Below are positions 11,491-23,364 of a stretch of 64,000 nucleotides of DNA, piece by piece. The translations under genes were made by a program, and so were the position numbers. The stretch's first letter is position 1, and every line of letters begins with the position of its first letter. The notes beneath the pieces are model-generated. The model had not been told where the DNA came from, did not search any database, and saw only the letters and a list, made by a program, of their open reading frames with translations. The DNA is from Diphasiastrum complanatum (Eukaryota > Streptophyta > Lycopodiopsida > Lycopodiales > Lycopodiaceae): assembly GCA_029204225.1 (NCBI GenBank), contig CM055105.1:10556551-10620550 (forward strand), written 5' to 3'.

Positions 11491-11665
11491 TTGTTTACTT
11501 TGTGTGTGTAGTGGTGATTACTTTTAATTGTTCACTCCATTAAATAAGAGCTTAATATGAAATTTAAATTGGTTAATTCAAATTTTCCCCCAAAATATAA
11601 TTCCCTCCAAAATGTCTTAGTTCAAATTTTCTAGTTCAGCTTTAAACTCGTATTAGGCGTTTTAA

Positions 11666-11851
11666 TGTTGTATGCTATTCAAATAGAATGAGATTTGTTT
11701 AGGCTGTGTGTTGCAAGCTATTCAAATAGATTGAGATCTATTTAGGCTGTGTGTTGCATGCTATTCAAATAGATTGAGATCTGTTCGAGCTGTGTGTTGC
11801 ATGGTATTCAAATAGAATATTTGTAGAATCTGTTTTGTGTTGCATGCTAGT
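11666..11851. repeat. 43 bp tandem repeat, about 4.3 copies
   Basis: TGTTGCATGCTATTCAAATA begins at 11666, 11709, 11752, 11795 and (partly) 11838, exactly 43 bp apart. Copies differ at a few positions only. It lies in the spacer between the palindrome array and the 16 bp array. Confidence 0.9.
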
Positions 11852-11941
11852 AGAAATGTACATTAGAAAAGCGAGTCTGCAAAGTGTGTGTCTGAAAAAA
11901 GATCTATAAAAAAAGCACTTGTAGAGAGAGAACGTTGAGCG

Positions 11942-12021
11942 AACCTGTGGACATGTGAATCCGTGGACAAGCAAACCTGTGGACAGGCGAATCCGTGGGC
12001 AAGCGAATCTGTGGGCAACCT
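11942..12021. repeat. 16 bp tandem repeat, five copies
   Basis: Five consecutive 16 bp units of the form AATCCGTGGGCAAGCG. Degenerate further copies lie near 12058-12075. Two GGCGCGAT phrases follow (about 12031 and 12086), each after ATCCAGAA, so a larger duplication of about 55 bp is also present. Confidence 0.85.
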
Positions 12022-12409
12022 AATCCAGAAGGCGCGATTCAGCAAAACTGTAGGAGGCGAATCTATGGGCAACATGATCCAGAAGGCGCGATCTAGCAGA
12101 ACACCAGATGAGAGCAGAGTGGCAAGTGAGTTCCAGCAGTGTGGGCAACGTGATGAAACAGCTCTTTGAAACGTTGAAACAGCCGCGATCCAGAAGTTCA
12201 CATTCCAGAAGCATAGACTGAGTGATGAGCGGCAGGCGCGATCCTCCAAAAGTTGAACGTGTTGTGGAACGCGAGCTTGACCTGAAAGAGCTGTGGAACG
12301 AGGAACGAGGAACGAGGAGCGAGGAGGAGGTGGGTGGAGAAGGAGCATGTGGGCGACGGAAGAGTATTCAAAGGATGAAGCAATAGGGTTTAGGTCAGGT
12401 CATGAAGGG

Positions 12410-12770
12410 TTTGTTTTTTTTAGTTTTGTTTGCATCTAGTTTTTTTTTGGTTGAATGGGCTTGTTTGGGTTTTTAGCATGGGTTTGTGTTTTTTTTTGGT
12501 AATGGGTTTGGGCTTTTGAATGGTTTTTTTGCATGGGCTTGTGGGTTTTGTATGGGCTTGTGGGGATTTTGAATGGTTTTTGTGGGTCTTTTGCATGGGC
12601 TTTTGGGGTTTTTTATGGGCATGTGGGTTTTTCTTTTGCATTGTGGGTTTTCGAATATGGTTTTGGGTTTTTTTGTTGGGGGTTGTGTTTTTTTTTTTGT
12701 TCAATGGGCTTGTTTGGGTTTTTTTTTGCATGGGCTTGTGGTTTTTTTTTGCATTGGGGTGTGCCAAAAT
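12410..12770. other. G/T-rich strand-asymmetric tract
   Basis: About 360 bp of the plus strand are nearly free of C except in recurring GCATGGGCTTG phrases, and are dominated by T-runs and GGG. The phrase GGGCTTGTGGG or GGGCTTGTTTGGG recurs about every 15-40 bp, so it is a degenerate short repeat. Long open frames here, on either strand, are low complexity and are not genes. Confidence 0.7.
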
Positions 12771-12793
12771 AGGGAGTAGGAGGTTGGGACCAA

Positions 12794-12832
12794 AATAATA
12801 ATAATAATAATAATAAATAATTATTATTATTA
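12794..12832. repeat. AAT/ATT microsatellite hairpin
   Basis: About eight AAT units run directly into about four ATT units, so the stretch can fold on itself. An A-run follows. Confidence 0.85.
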
Positions 12833-14480
12833 AAAAAAAGTCCTCTTTCTCCTATATATATGTGCTTATATCCTTGAAAGGCTTTTAGTGCTTATCATTT
12901 TTTTGGAAACTAAAAGTTTAAGCATGTGTTTCCTAGCACAAAACTGGGATGGGTGGCTTGTTGATAACTTAGTTTTGGTTTTTTATGTATTAGAATAGTG
13001 CTCAAATAGAACTTCATGTGCCTTTTACCTTTTATATTTTTAAAAAATTCATAGTATATTTCATATTAGTATGTTAAAGTGGCCAAATAACCTTACCTCA
13101 AGGATAATTATAACCCTTAAAGCCTAATGGAATGAAAAAAATATGATAACACTGGTGGATACATTGATGCATACATCCACTTCTTTGTGTGTGAGGATTC
13201 CTTCTCCTTCTTTCTCATTTCTTCGCGATATGTTGACGAACAACGTCCTTCAAGATTGAATGAAGTAGAGATAACTATCCTACTAAGGCCCCTTTCCCTT
13301 TTGAGGTTATCTTGTTCTATTCTTTCTCCTTTCTTCTCACTATGTTAACGGACAACGTCCATCAAGAATGAATGGAGTACAGGTAACTAACCTACTAAGC
13401 TCTTGTCCCACTTGATGTTTTCTTTTTCTATTCCTTTTCTTGTTAGCTTCTTTTTGCATGGCATTCTTTTTTAGTTATTTGACACCTTGTGTGCAGGGCC
13501 TGAAATTTGACATGCACACCCATATTTGGGATTGAAATGCTTGTTTTGATTTTCACTGTGACTTCTATAATACATTAAAAAATTATATTAGATGTAACTT
13601 CTAGAATTTACCTTTTGAATACAAGGTACAATTTTTTATTGCCTTTCACTCATCGTCTTATAATAATACATAAAAATTTGTATATAAAATAAGGTTTATC
13701 TTTTTGGGATTAATAATTTAAAATGTATCATTCATATACACATGACATTTGAAAGCTAAAATTAAAATAAGGTTTTTGAGTTGAAAGTTAAGTATGAATG
13801 TTTTGCAAATACGTTCAATATGGCACATTGGTGGGCACAAGTTGACAACTAGCAACTAAACCTATGTTGATTATTCCTTATCCTTTCTTCTCTCCATGTT
13901 AATGGACTACGTCCGTCAAGATTGAAGGAATGAAGTGGAGATAACTAGCCTACTAGTGGGTGACCTCTCAGGAGCATAGTTTTGATTTTATTTCACCTCA
14001 ATCTTGTTCACTCTTCTTAATTCCAAACTGATTTTTTATATTCTATTATCTTAAAACTCCCTTTGTTGGGATTTATGTCGTGTATGATAGGCCAAAGTCA
14101 AGGATTTAATCTAGTTATATCCTTGTCCATGCTATTTATCTCTGCTTCATCAAGAGTGAGTGAAATAGACATAAATAGTTTGCTAAGACTTCACAAAACA
14201 CTTACATACCAAGTTGGGAGTCATGTTCCTTGCTTTCGTCTACCTTCATGAACTTCTCTATAAGAGATGAAATATTAATATTCTATTTCAACATTCTATT
14301 CATCTCCACTTCATTTTTTCAATCGATAATTCATGAAAATGGATACTTTGAAATTCAACCACTTTTTCACAGGCAAAGCCCATGAAATAAGTTATGTTTT
14401 GAATTTTGTAATATTGGAGTTCAAAGGATCAAATTTATATTTCTTGTTTTCTCTTCTAGACCTTCCAATAACCAATTTCA
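12833..14480. other. AT-rich spacer with three dispersed palindromic cores
   Basis: No gene seen. The same core as in the 9.9-11.5 kb array recurs at about 13229-13252 (GACGAACAACGTCCTTCAAG), 13345-13366 (AACGGACAACGTCCATCAAG) and 13900-13921 (ATGGACTACGTCCGTCAAG). Each is followed by AT(T/G)GAA and, further on, by GATAACTA or GGTAACTA and CCTACTA, so a second type of repeat unit shares the core. Confidence 0.6.
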
Positions 14481-14489
14481 ATATTTCTT

Positions 14490-15820
14490 ATGTATTTTTT
14501 GTCTAATTATTTCTTAAAGATGTTTTTTTGTTGCTTTGTTCTAAATTTGTGTATTGTCTTCATTTCAAAAATGATGGGGCTACAAAAAGGAGACATTGTG
14601 ACCTTGAGTATTGGTGGTAAAGTTGTTGGAGAGGGATCTATCCACTCAAATGACCCTACTACAGTTTGTAACTTTATAACCCTTGAGCAAAGTAGGGTTT
14701 CTGTAATTATCGAAAAGGCAATAGTCAAGGTGTCATGCTTCCTTACCCAACTATAGATGCATTTTCAAAATGTGACATTTGTACTTCGATACAAATGAAG
14801 TTGGCATCACCCAAAGCGGTACAAGATCATGCAAATTTGTTCATGGAAAAGAGAAAACACATGATTGCACAAATGACATGTCATAATTTGTACTATTCTT
14901 GGAAGCAAAAAGCTTGTTGTGATCCTAGCAAATATGTGTGCATGAATAATGGATCAAGTAAAGACATGCATACCTCGGCTAGAGCCGCATCCTAAAAGCC
15001 TGAGTCGTGTCATGCAACTTCCAATTTTCTTGATAGGGATGTTAGTCCATGGACATAAGAAGAGTGGATATGGTCATTTTGCAATGGGATATTGGCCTTT
15101 TGATCCAAATTTCACAGTGGGGTCACTTGCAAGATGTTTGAGACATTTGGAGCTTCCAAATGAGGATGTTAAAGGAGATGTCAATTTCAAAGAGGTGCCA
15201 CAACAAGCCATTTTTGGTAGCCTACTATCAAGGGATGCATACGATATTCATCAAAAGTTGCAAAAGAACAAAAACAAAGATACTGGAAATGTTAGTGTAC
15301 ACTGAGTGTAGAAGAATTTTCTTTAGTCAAAAATAGCAATGTAATAACACATGTAGAGGATTCTTCTCTACTTGAAGTTCCATGAATCTCTCCACTACAA
15401 ATTGATAATGCAACAAAAAATGTGCAATGCCTTAATCAAGCACAAAATGGTAGTTTTAATGCCCTACCGAGAGTCTTGTTCTTGCAACTTGACAACTGCG
15501 GTTCTGAAAATAAAAATCGATATGTTTTCGCATTTCTCTCCCTTCTCACAACAAGGGGCATATTTGAGAATGTGCCTCTTGGATTCTTAGTGGTTGGCCA
15601 CATACATGAGGATGTTGATGCAATGTTCAGTAGGCTTTCAGAAAGGCTTCATTCAAATTGTGTGTTCTCATTTTGCCACCTGATGGATGCCTACATTGAG
15701 AGCTCATGCTTTTCTCCGGTGCCATACTTGATGCAAGAGATACCAAACTTCAAAAGTTTTATTGAAGGGTACATATGTGATGGGACAGATGCATTGGTTG
15801 GCCACAAGAAACCTCTGTAG
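14490..15820 (+). pseudogene. DUF7869-like transposase-derived gene, decayed
   Basis: Pieces in three frames read in order along the plus strand: KGDIVTLSIGGKVVGEGSIH (from 14587), a C-x2-C region FSKCDICTSIQMKL (from about 14765), a short MDQ.KT.IPRLEP segment (from 14949), and LFLQLDNCGSENKNRYVFAF (from about 15478) followed by VGHIHEDVDAMFSRLSERLH (about 15595-15655). The LDN..ENKNR and VGHxHEDxD blocks are hallmarks, from memory, of the DUF7869 family, long proteins linked to mobile DNA and probably RNase H-fold. Frameshifts fall near 14730, 14960 and 15310. It ends near 15820 with no acidic tail. I am fairly sure of the family and unsure of its mechanism. Confidence 0.6.
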
Positions 15821-15959
15821 TTTCATTTTTTTGTTAGAGATGGCATTCTTATCATGCAATATATGATGAATCCAACAATGAAGACATGGAACTCTCATCC
15901 TCTTTTGAGATCCTAGATCTAGTCTTTCGACCCGATCTTAGTTGTATCCAAACAAAAGA

Positions 15960-16500
15960 TCTTCTCTAAATTTGTAGCGTGGGAACATATTCTGTTTGGA
16001 TGGCAACAAGACTACTTCAATTTGGGAGCTCAAGATCTATATCTTGGGAATGAGAATGGGAATGTGGGAATATGTAATGCGGGAACGCAAGCTAGGAAGG
16101 TGGATGTGATTGGGGAACGTAGATGTGGAAATCAGCTTGGGATATCAAAGAAATTGGGGTTTCGAAAATGCATCTTAGATCTGGGAATCAGATCTTGGTA
16201 ATGTAATGGTAAGATCTGAGAAAGATAGGTGACTGGGAATGTAGATCTGTGAACAAGAGAATGTGAAAAAACTGGAATGTGGAAACAAGGTGAGTAGATC
16301 TTGGGAGTTTGGGTCTAAAGAGTTAGAAAACGAAAGAACTTCGGAATATGGAAAATTCAGATGAAGTGATAGAGGGCTGGGGAATGTAGATCAAGTCAAA
16401 ATCTGGGAATATGAAGTTTGGGGATTATGGAATTGGGGAATATGAATTCGAGGAATGTGGTGGATGGGAGTATGGGAGGTTATGAGTTGAGGAATGCAAG
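15960..16500. repeat. Degenerate GGGAATGTAGATCT repeat
   Basis: The phrases TGGGAATGTAGATCTG, TGGGAACGTAG, TGGGAATCAGATCT and TGGGAATATGAAG recur many times at irregular spacing. The plus strand is C-poor. This replaces the expected 5' part of the copia gag that follows. Confidence 0.55.
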
Positions 16501-17275
16501 AAGACTAGTGAATTTGGATTTGGAGGATGCCAAAAGTTGGGAATGTAGAATGAATAAATGCAAGAGAGAAAGGAATGGCAAGGCAGTAGTCGTCTTATCC
16601 TCATCCATCGAATATAACCTAATGCTTGACCTCGCGACACTCTCTAATGCAAGAGAGATGTGGGATGCATTACTTATCAAGTTCCAAACAAAGTCACAAA
16701 GCCAGATAATGCTTCTCGAAGACCAGTTGACGAACCTACGATGGGATGGCAAAGACCTCACATCCTTTATTAGAAGGATGAAGGACCCGTTCCTTTCGTT
16801 ACACAACGTCGAAGCAGAAAATGCAGTCTCAGCAGAGAAGCAACTCACCTATTTGCTACGAGCTTTACCAAGATCCTTCGAGACTACCCGAATGTTGCTA
16901 GCCAAAGATCCATAAATAACTCTCGAAAAAGTCGTAATCAAGATTCGAAAAGAAGTCGAAGCCCATGAGCACCTTCATCACAAGGATACCTATGATCAGA
17001 CTCTCTATAGCCATAAGGATAAGCCAAAGAAACCATTCAGACCTAAGAGGGAGTCAGACCCGAAACAGAATCAAGATCAACCGTCGGAGGCAGGCACCAA
17101 AGGCGAATAGAAGAACAAAGACAAGCCAAGACAACAAGATGACGAAAAGAAAACATGCATGAGATGTAAGTGAAAAGGCCGCATAGTCGATACGTGTTGA
17201 CTGAACTTGAAGATCGAATGTATCCATTTCCACAAGAAAGGTCATGCAGCTATGGACTGAATGACCTAATTGCAC
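16501..17275 (+). pseudogene. Copia gag (UBN2-type) remnant
   Basis: The frame from about 16500 reads a typical plant copia gag core: AKSWECRMNKCKRERNGKAV, then ATLSNAREMWDALLIKFQ, then LLRALPRSFETTRMLLAKDP (to 16912). A TAA at 16913 and later stops break it. Downstream are a basic Lys/Gln-rich segment (16990-17150) and a zinc-knuckle remnant (CMRCK...C, about 17157-17200) with two stops. Gag forms the virus-like particle of the element and binds its RNA. No pol follows, so this is a fragment. Confidence 0.7.
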
Positions 17276-19123
17276 AAGTGAAACAAGATCTCCAAATACT
17301 TCGAGATATCAGACCTGGGTGAAACATTATGTGATCATCGGGTTGGACTTAGACACATAGGGTGCCAAATCCATCTCACTTATTAACTATGGTTAGGGTT
17401 GTCTCGATATCTGCAAATCCTCCAACACTATCTAATTGTAACTGTGTTGTTAGGATTGAAACTGCATTATATGATAATATAATCCACAAAATCCACACTC
17501 AAGCAAAATAGGTGTAGAAAGCCCCTTTGGAGTGATCATTAGGATCCATTAGGTAGATTTCCTTTTCATTGTTCACCTCCCTTGAGAAGGTCAACCTCAA
17601 GAGGAGAAGATCTAGAGCCATAGATGTCTAGATAAGCCAAGAAATCAAGATCCAAGAAGAGGATCAAACCAAAACCTAAAATCCCAAAAAGAGAAAGAAA
17701 TCTCACACCCACATCTAAGCCATTCCACCTCTAGATTCCATCTTTAGCTTGTAGTTTATCCCTCTTCGCATTAGATCGAAGAAACATAGATTATCCTTAA
17801 TTGCCATTTTGCGCACCTTGTCCTCGGTGGCCGATTTCTTGTTCCTTTTTTTTTGATGTGTTGTGACATCTAATTTATTAGAATATATATATATTTTGTT
17901 TTTAGGCTTTTCCTTTTTTTTTTTTTTTTGGTTTAAGGGCAATTTGACTATGTACATTTTTTTGCAAAGTGATCACAGTGTACTATTGTAGGCGTTCACA
18001 GCACGAATAATATCCTTCAAAGTGTGGAGTACATTTCCCTTACACTCATTTTGATAGTCAACGAAATTGCCAGTGAACCAACTGTGGTTTCTTATCTTCT
18101 TTACAATCATTTTATCCTTAATACAAGCATCGAAAGAAGAGACATGCTAGAAAAAAGATTACATAGCTTCTCTTTTACTTGCAAGCTGAATTATGTTTCG
18201 CGCCCTCTTACTCACTATCCTCAATCTCTTTTCTTTGTTTGCGTTGTGTTTGATCTTTTTGCAGCTTGGATGAGGAGTTGATGGATTAAGGTGTGAACAC
18301 TAAAATGTGAATATTTTGAATCTTTATCGTGAATACTGATCGTGAAACTATGGCCTTGCCATTATTATGGTGTTTTGAGATATGTAAATATTTGAAATAA
18401 TAAATGACAATTCAATAAGAATGGATGAAAAATTATTTAATCATTTTCTAACTTTACAAATAATAATAATTATTTTTATATTTGAATATTTATCATGTCA
18501 CAATCTCTTATGCATAATTTTTATTGCCCTCACGAATGGAATCATTGACAAAACCTTGAAAATTATGTCCATAATTAAATTTTTATAATAGACATTATGT
18601 ATGATAATGGGTGTTTGTCGACCCGTGGTTAGCAATGATGGCTTGTCTTCTCTTCTTATCGCTGCCATGGCTCAATGCAAAGACTTGCCATTATATCCTT
18701 ACAATGGGCCTTTAAACAACAAGCCACCTGTCCCCATAGGTCCACTTTTAAATGTGCATTCAAAAGACGCATCTTGGATGCAAGCACATGATGTGGCACT
18801 TGCAACAACTATGATCTATCTCTTTCTCATATAAAGCTTCAAATGAGAAGAGCTAGGGACAACCTATCTCATAGTTATCCATCCTTGTCCAATGACCTTG
18901 TGTGCAAGGCCAACAAGTTCGGGCGCTTCACTTATTGATGCACTCTTGAAGGCCAAGGGCAAACCAAGGTGGAGGGGAGGGCCTTGTAGAGCTAAAGAGT
19001 AAAGAGAACTGGGAGGTGAGTTGAAGGATTGAATGAAAACTGACTGACGGTGCAATTTTCTGTTAGTTTTGCCCTAGCGCCAGCCATCGCCAGGAAGGAA
19101 CAAGCAGCAGTAGCAGGCAAGGC
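17276..19123. other. No clear gene; T-rich spacer and 5' flank of the trihelix gene
   Basis: 17910-17932 is a long T-run. A 77-codon open frame at 18601-18834 has no feature that I recognise. 19030-19123 is probably the 5' untranslated region of the trihelix gene. Confidence 0.35.
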
Positions 19124-20138
19124 ATGTCGTCGTCCTGTGTGGTAGAAGAAGAAGAAGACATACTTCTGCTGGGAGACGAAGAAGAGGAGAGAGATGGAGG
19201 GTGGGGTGGGCAGGGGGAGCAGGGGGGCGACGAGCAGCTGCGAAGACGCCATGAGGATGGAGGAAGGATGGACGCCATGGTGGATGAGCTTGCTGCTGCT
19301 GCTGCCGCGAGCGCAAGCGATGATGGGGGAGTGCAGGGAGGAGGGTTCTTTGGGGTTGGCGTCCGGGGTTTGGATGTGGGGATGGTGGAGATGCTGGGAT
19401 CTAAGCGTCTGAGAACAGTGGAAGATGACGGGGAGGAACTGGGAAGGCGGATCGGAGATGACTTCGAAATGTGCTCAGGCATGCCCAAGAGCCTGTCCAG
19501 CAATGGCAGTGATAGGGAGCAGGAGGAGCAGAGTGATGGCACCAAGAGTTCCAAGAGATTGAAATTGCAGAGTGATTCCTTCAAGAAGGACAGAGAAGAA
19601 TGGAGTGATGGTGCGATATGTGCATTGTTGGACTCCTACACAGAAAAGTATACGCAGCTGAATAAGGGCAGTCTGAGAGGGAAGCACTGGGAGGAAGTGG
19701 CCTCTGCCGTCAGCGTGCGATGTAGTGGTTTGAAATCAGCTAAGACGATAGAACAGTGCAAAAATAAGGTAGATTCTCTTAAGAAGAGACACAAAGTTGA
19801 ACGTAATCGAATGGAGGCATATGGCATAGCCACTAGTCAATGGCCATGGTATTCAAAGGTGGAGGAAATTGTGGGAAGTTTTCCCAGACAAGGTCTTTCG
19901 GCCGAGGACAATTTGAGATCTATTGATAAAATACAGATTGGAACTCCGAGATTGAAGAAGACCAATCAACGGTATCTAGTACTCTGAACTTACAATTTTT
20001 TTTAAAAATTTTCTGAGACCATATCAAACATTTCCAGTGTTCTACTTTGGTTTAATGCCATATTGTAGGGTTGCTTCAAGTTTCACGGAACTGGAGTTCA
20101 AGTTGAGGTTTATTTTTGAACTATATCTTGACCCGTAA
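19124..20138 (+). CDS. Trihelix transcription factor (SIP1/ASIL-like clade)
   Basis: A nuclear DNA-binding protein specific to plants. Exon 1 is 19124-19971 and the probable exon 2 is 20069-20138, giving 305 residues. The donor is CAACG/GTATCT and the acceptor ATTGTAG/GGTTGC; the phase fits and the frame stops at TAA 20136-20138. If the intron is kept, the protein ends four residues after the site. The Myb/SANT-like trihelix domain spans about residues 158-250, with the helix tryptophans at W160 and W189 and a WPWYSKVEEIVG end. The N-terminal 150 residues are acidic and Gly/Ala-rich, with basic SKRLRT and SSKRLKL clusters (93-98, 142-148) that could act in nuclear import. The coding part is GC-rich compared with its surroundings. 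The first ATG in the frame is taken as the start. The usual C-terminal coiled coil of SIP1 proteins is short or absent, so further exons may exist. Confidence 0.8.
19972..20068 (+). other. Intron of the trihelix gene
   Basis: A 97 bp GT-AG intron, T-rich before the acceptor. Splicing changes the C-terminus from a four-residue tail to a 23-codon tail. Confidence 0.6.
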
Positions 20139-20221
20139 AGGTATGAGAATGCTGATTTGTTTGGTCATTGCTATGTGAATGGCTGAGCGAATGATTGATT
20201 AAGCCTCTTCTTGTTGGAAAA

Positions 20222-20440
20222 TGAATGTATGGTAGGTGATCCTCGTTGAATTATGAAATTCGATACCTCGTAGTACCTCAGAGTTTGTGTAAGAGCAGAA
20301 ATCAATGCTATCAGAGTTTTTGCTAGGAGCTTGTGTTGGATGGTGGGTGCTTACTGGATTATGAGATTCGATGCCTCATAGTTTATGTAGGCTTAGAACC
20401 TATGCCATCGTGGTTTTTGTTAGGGGCCAATCGTGGATGA
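20222..20440. repeat. Imperfect tandem duplication of about 110 bp
   Basis: The phrase ATTATGAAATTCGATACCTC (20254) recurs as ATTATGAGATTCGATGCCTC (20358), with similar flanks before and after. No coding potential is seen. Confidence 0.6.
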
Positions 20441-22029
20441 TGAACGCAATATGACCACAGAGGGCTAGTCAATTGCAAGCCACGATGATTGATGATAACG
20501 AGGTTAGTGTTTTGCTGCAGGTTGGGTTAGATGAGTCAATGGGACACCATGAGCTTGTCTGGACAAATGTTGGAGATCCATGCTAAGGATGATCGTCATG
20601 GACCTAGCTGCCATTGCCAAAGTTTTCTTGATGTGACAAGTAGCTAGTTGATAGGTTGCAAGGTGCTCATGTTTTCAATTTGCCATCCTAAGGTATGGGG
20701 ATGATGTTGTTTTTCAAGTCTTTGCTTGTTAGTGCTTATTATACGAACAACCATATTAGAATTGTGAATCATCTTATATGTTTTAGAGAAAAAGATTCAC
20801 ATCTTTGTGTGACTCTTATTCCAATTTACACCACCCAAATAATCGATTGTAGATGGCTAAAGCTAAATGCAGGTTTGAGTTATTCAAAGTCCTCCTAATA
20901 AAGTTGATTGATGGAACTTTTCTAATTTCAAAGAGTTTGTCGGCCCCTATTTTTTTGGAACGAAAATTCGCTTTTTTTTGCCTATAGCCTGCTAGGGGTT
21001 GTAACCTCGAGGGTAAGTCCCAAGTTACAAGAGAGTAGAAACATTCTTGAAAATATTGCCTCTTGTGAAGAACCCATTCTAAATGTAAAAGTCTCGCATC
21101 ATAGTTTTGTTATTCTTTGAATGTTTCAAAAGTATATCTCACATTACCCCCTCCCCTTGTCTCGACCATTTCCCAAGCTATTACACTCCTTGGATAATTC
21201 TCCATAGTGGTAGATCAATAGGAAGCGGTAGGCCTATTAAGCCCATCCAATGGAATGCAAATTTAGATAGAGTTTCATATCTCTCCAAGATTCAATTGCC
21301 TTGACTCCTCTATTGCATATGCATATTACCTTTGATGTTTGAAACTTAAACTTCTGAAAAGTTTGAATGACAAGCTCAAACATTTGAATTGTTGGTTGGG
21401 TTTTTGTAGTTTTGATTTTAGAGGTCTGACCCTTGGAGTGGTTAGTATGAGTGTCGGGGAGTTATATATTTGAAAGTTGGATGGATAAGCTTGGTAGAGC
21501 AACAAAATCATTCAACCTACTGTAAATAACAAAGTCAATAGTGCTAATCAGTTCATAAGGGATCATAATTCATGAACATTGCCACATTGGACAACCAAAG
21601 CCATACACGAACCATTATTGGTTAAGACACACTAAAAAAGAGCTTGCCCCAAAATAGTGGATAAGGAATATTTAGATAAGAAACATGGTCTTAACTTTGG
21701 TCGCAAGCTTGGGCTCGTGAACATATTTAGAGCCATTTGACTTGTTTTTGGGGTTTTGGGGCCCAAAAGTAATTACCTTTGAAATCTGGGCATTTCAAAT
21801 GCATTTGAAATGCCGAGGGTTCAAGCGAGTTCAAACACTACTATGTGCATATTACCGCTTCTAACAAATCATGTGATATTAGGATGAATGTAAGCCTGAG
21901 CAGTGCTACACAAGTAGTAGTATGGTTACGTAGATTGCTTATAGATTTAGGTGAAACACATGTGAGTGCAACTATTGTACCTTCTGATAATAAAAGTTGC
22001 ATTCATCGTGTCAAAAATCCTATCAATCA
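20441..22029. other. No gene seen
   Basis: AT-rich sequence with short open frames only. It lies between the trihelix gene and a gypsy remnant and may be older, unrecognisable retroelement sequence. Confidence 0.3.
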
Positions 22030-22365
22030 AGTCGATGTTGCTCCAAGATGGCAATCTGGTTGCCTTTGAAAGCAAACAGTTGAGGGATACATAGTTGAAG
22101 TGGATCACCCAAGCGGGTGAGCTTTTTGTGGTAATCCATGCATTGAATTTCTGGAGAGACTATCTTTATGTAGGTAATTCTATGGTGTGTATTGATCGTT
22201 TGTCATGTCAGTTTCCTTGGCCAACTTGATGTTCATGGTCAAAGGCTAGCTAGTACTAAACTCATGCTGGAGTTCGATGATGAGATATTGATATTGAGGG
22301 GTGTATCAATCAGGTAGTGGATGCCCTCAGTAGGAAAGGTGAGGTGAATACTCTTATCATGTAGT
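22030..22365 (+). pseudogene. Gypsy RNase H remnant
   Basis: Across two frames the plus strand reads LLQDGNLVAFESKQLRDT, then ELFVVIHALNFWRDYLYVGN, then GCINQVVDALSRKGE. These are the end of a Ty3/gypsy reverse transcriptase/RNase H and its connection to integrase. Stops and frame changes are frequent. RNase H degrades the RNA strand during reverse transcription. No LTR was found for it. Confidence 0.75.
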
Positions 22366-23364
22366 GATTTTTGTACTTGTCTCTCACAAGGATATGCTAG
22401 ATTGATGCATTGTTGGCATGAAGTTTAGGCAAGATATGTGAGTTGGTTAATAAATTTTTTTTGTAATTTGGGTGACTAGCTTATTTTGGTGGTATTCTTA
22501 GTTTTCTAGAGAAGAAATCATGAACTTCAATAGGCTCATCCAAGTTGTTCCATCAATTCATGTTACTTTTTTCCACCTCACTTATTTTTTCCTCTTTGTT
22601 CATGTTGTCGACTTTTGATTCATCGTTTTTCCTTTGTTATTTATTTGCTCATGAGCTTTGTGCTACAAATCAACCATATTTTTCTTGTTTTAGGTTGAGG
22701 TTGTGAAGATGGACGAGTTGTATTTGATCTTTTGATGAAGTTAGTGAGGAATGATGATGGTGATTGTGTTGTTGTTGTTGATCTGCATGTAGTTTCCAGT
22801 GAAATTGTCGGAAAGCTTCTGAAATTGCCAGAAAGTTGATTTTATGTGCAAATTTTTTTGATGGACTATAGAACCTTGGTTTCAATATTTGGGAAAGCCG
22901 GCAAATTATAAGAATGGAGCTGACATCTTGTTTTGTCTTTTAGCATTTTGATTGGTTCTTAAATATTTGCAATTTTTAAGAACTTAGAAAAAGTTGCATT
23001 GATTATGTACTTTTAAATCATATAAATCTTACATATAACATATATATTATTTATATATAACACAGATGCAGTGGAATGTGTTCCGTTGAATTTTGTGTTC
23101 TGAAACGCTATTTACTATTTAGTTATTTTTTTGTAAAAAAAAGATAGCTATTACATTGGGAAAAAACTTAAATAACAGTTGGCAAAAACCATTTCAAGTC
23201 AACTAAATTTTTTACAATGTGAGGAAACAAATAAAACATAATAAGTATTTTTTTTGGGAAAAAAAATTGCCCCCTGTGAAAAACCCTAAATATAATTTTT
23301 GGAATGGATTTTCTGAAACATGTTCTGTTTCAGAATGTGAAATTATGATATATAATCATAGAAC

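Noticed and set aside
12420-12798. Trp/Gly/Phe-rich and Lys-rich open frames of 60-115 codons
   Set aside because: Caused by the G/T-rich repeat tract; low complexity in every frame.
18601-18834. 77-codon ORF upstream of the trihelix gene
   Set aside because: Not low complexity, but without any recognisable motif or supporting context; could be chance.
19063-19584. Minus-strand Ser/Pro-rich frame of 173 codons
   Set aside because: Antisense of the acidic N-terminus of the trihelix gene.
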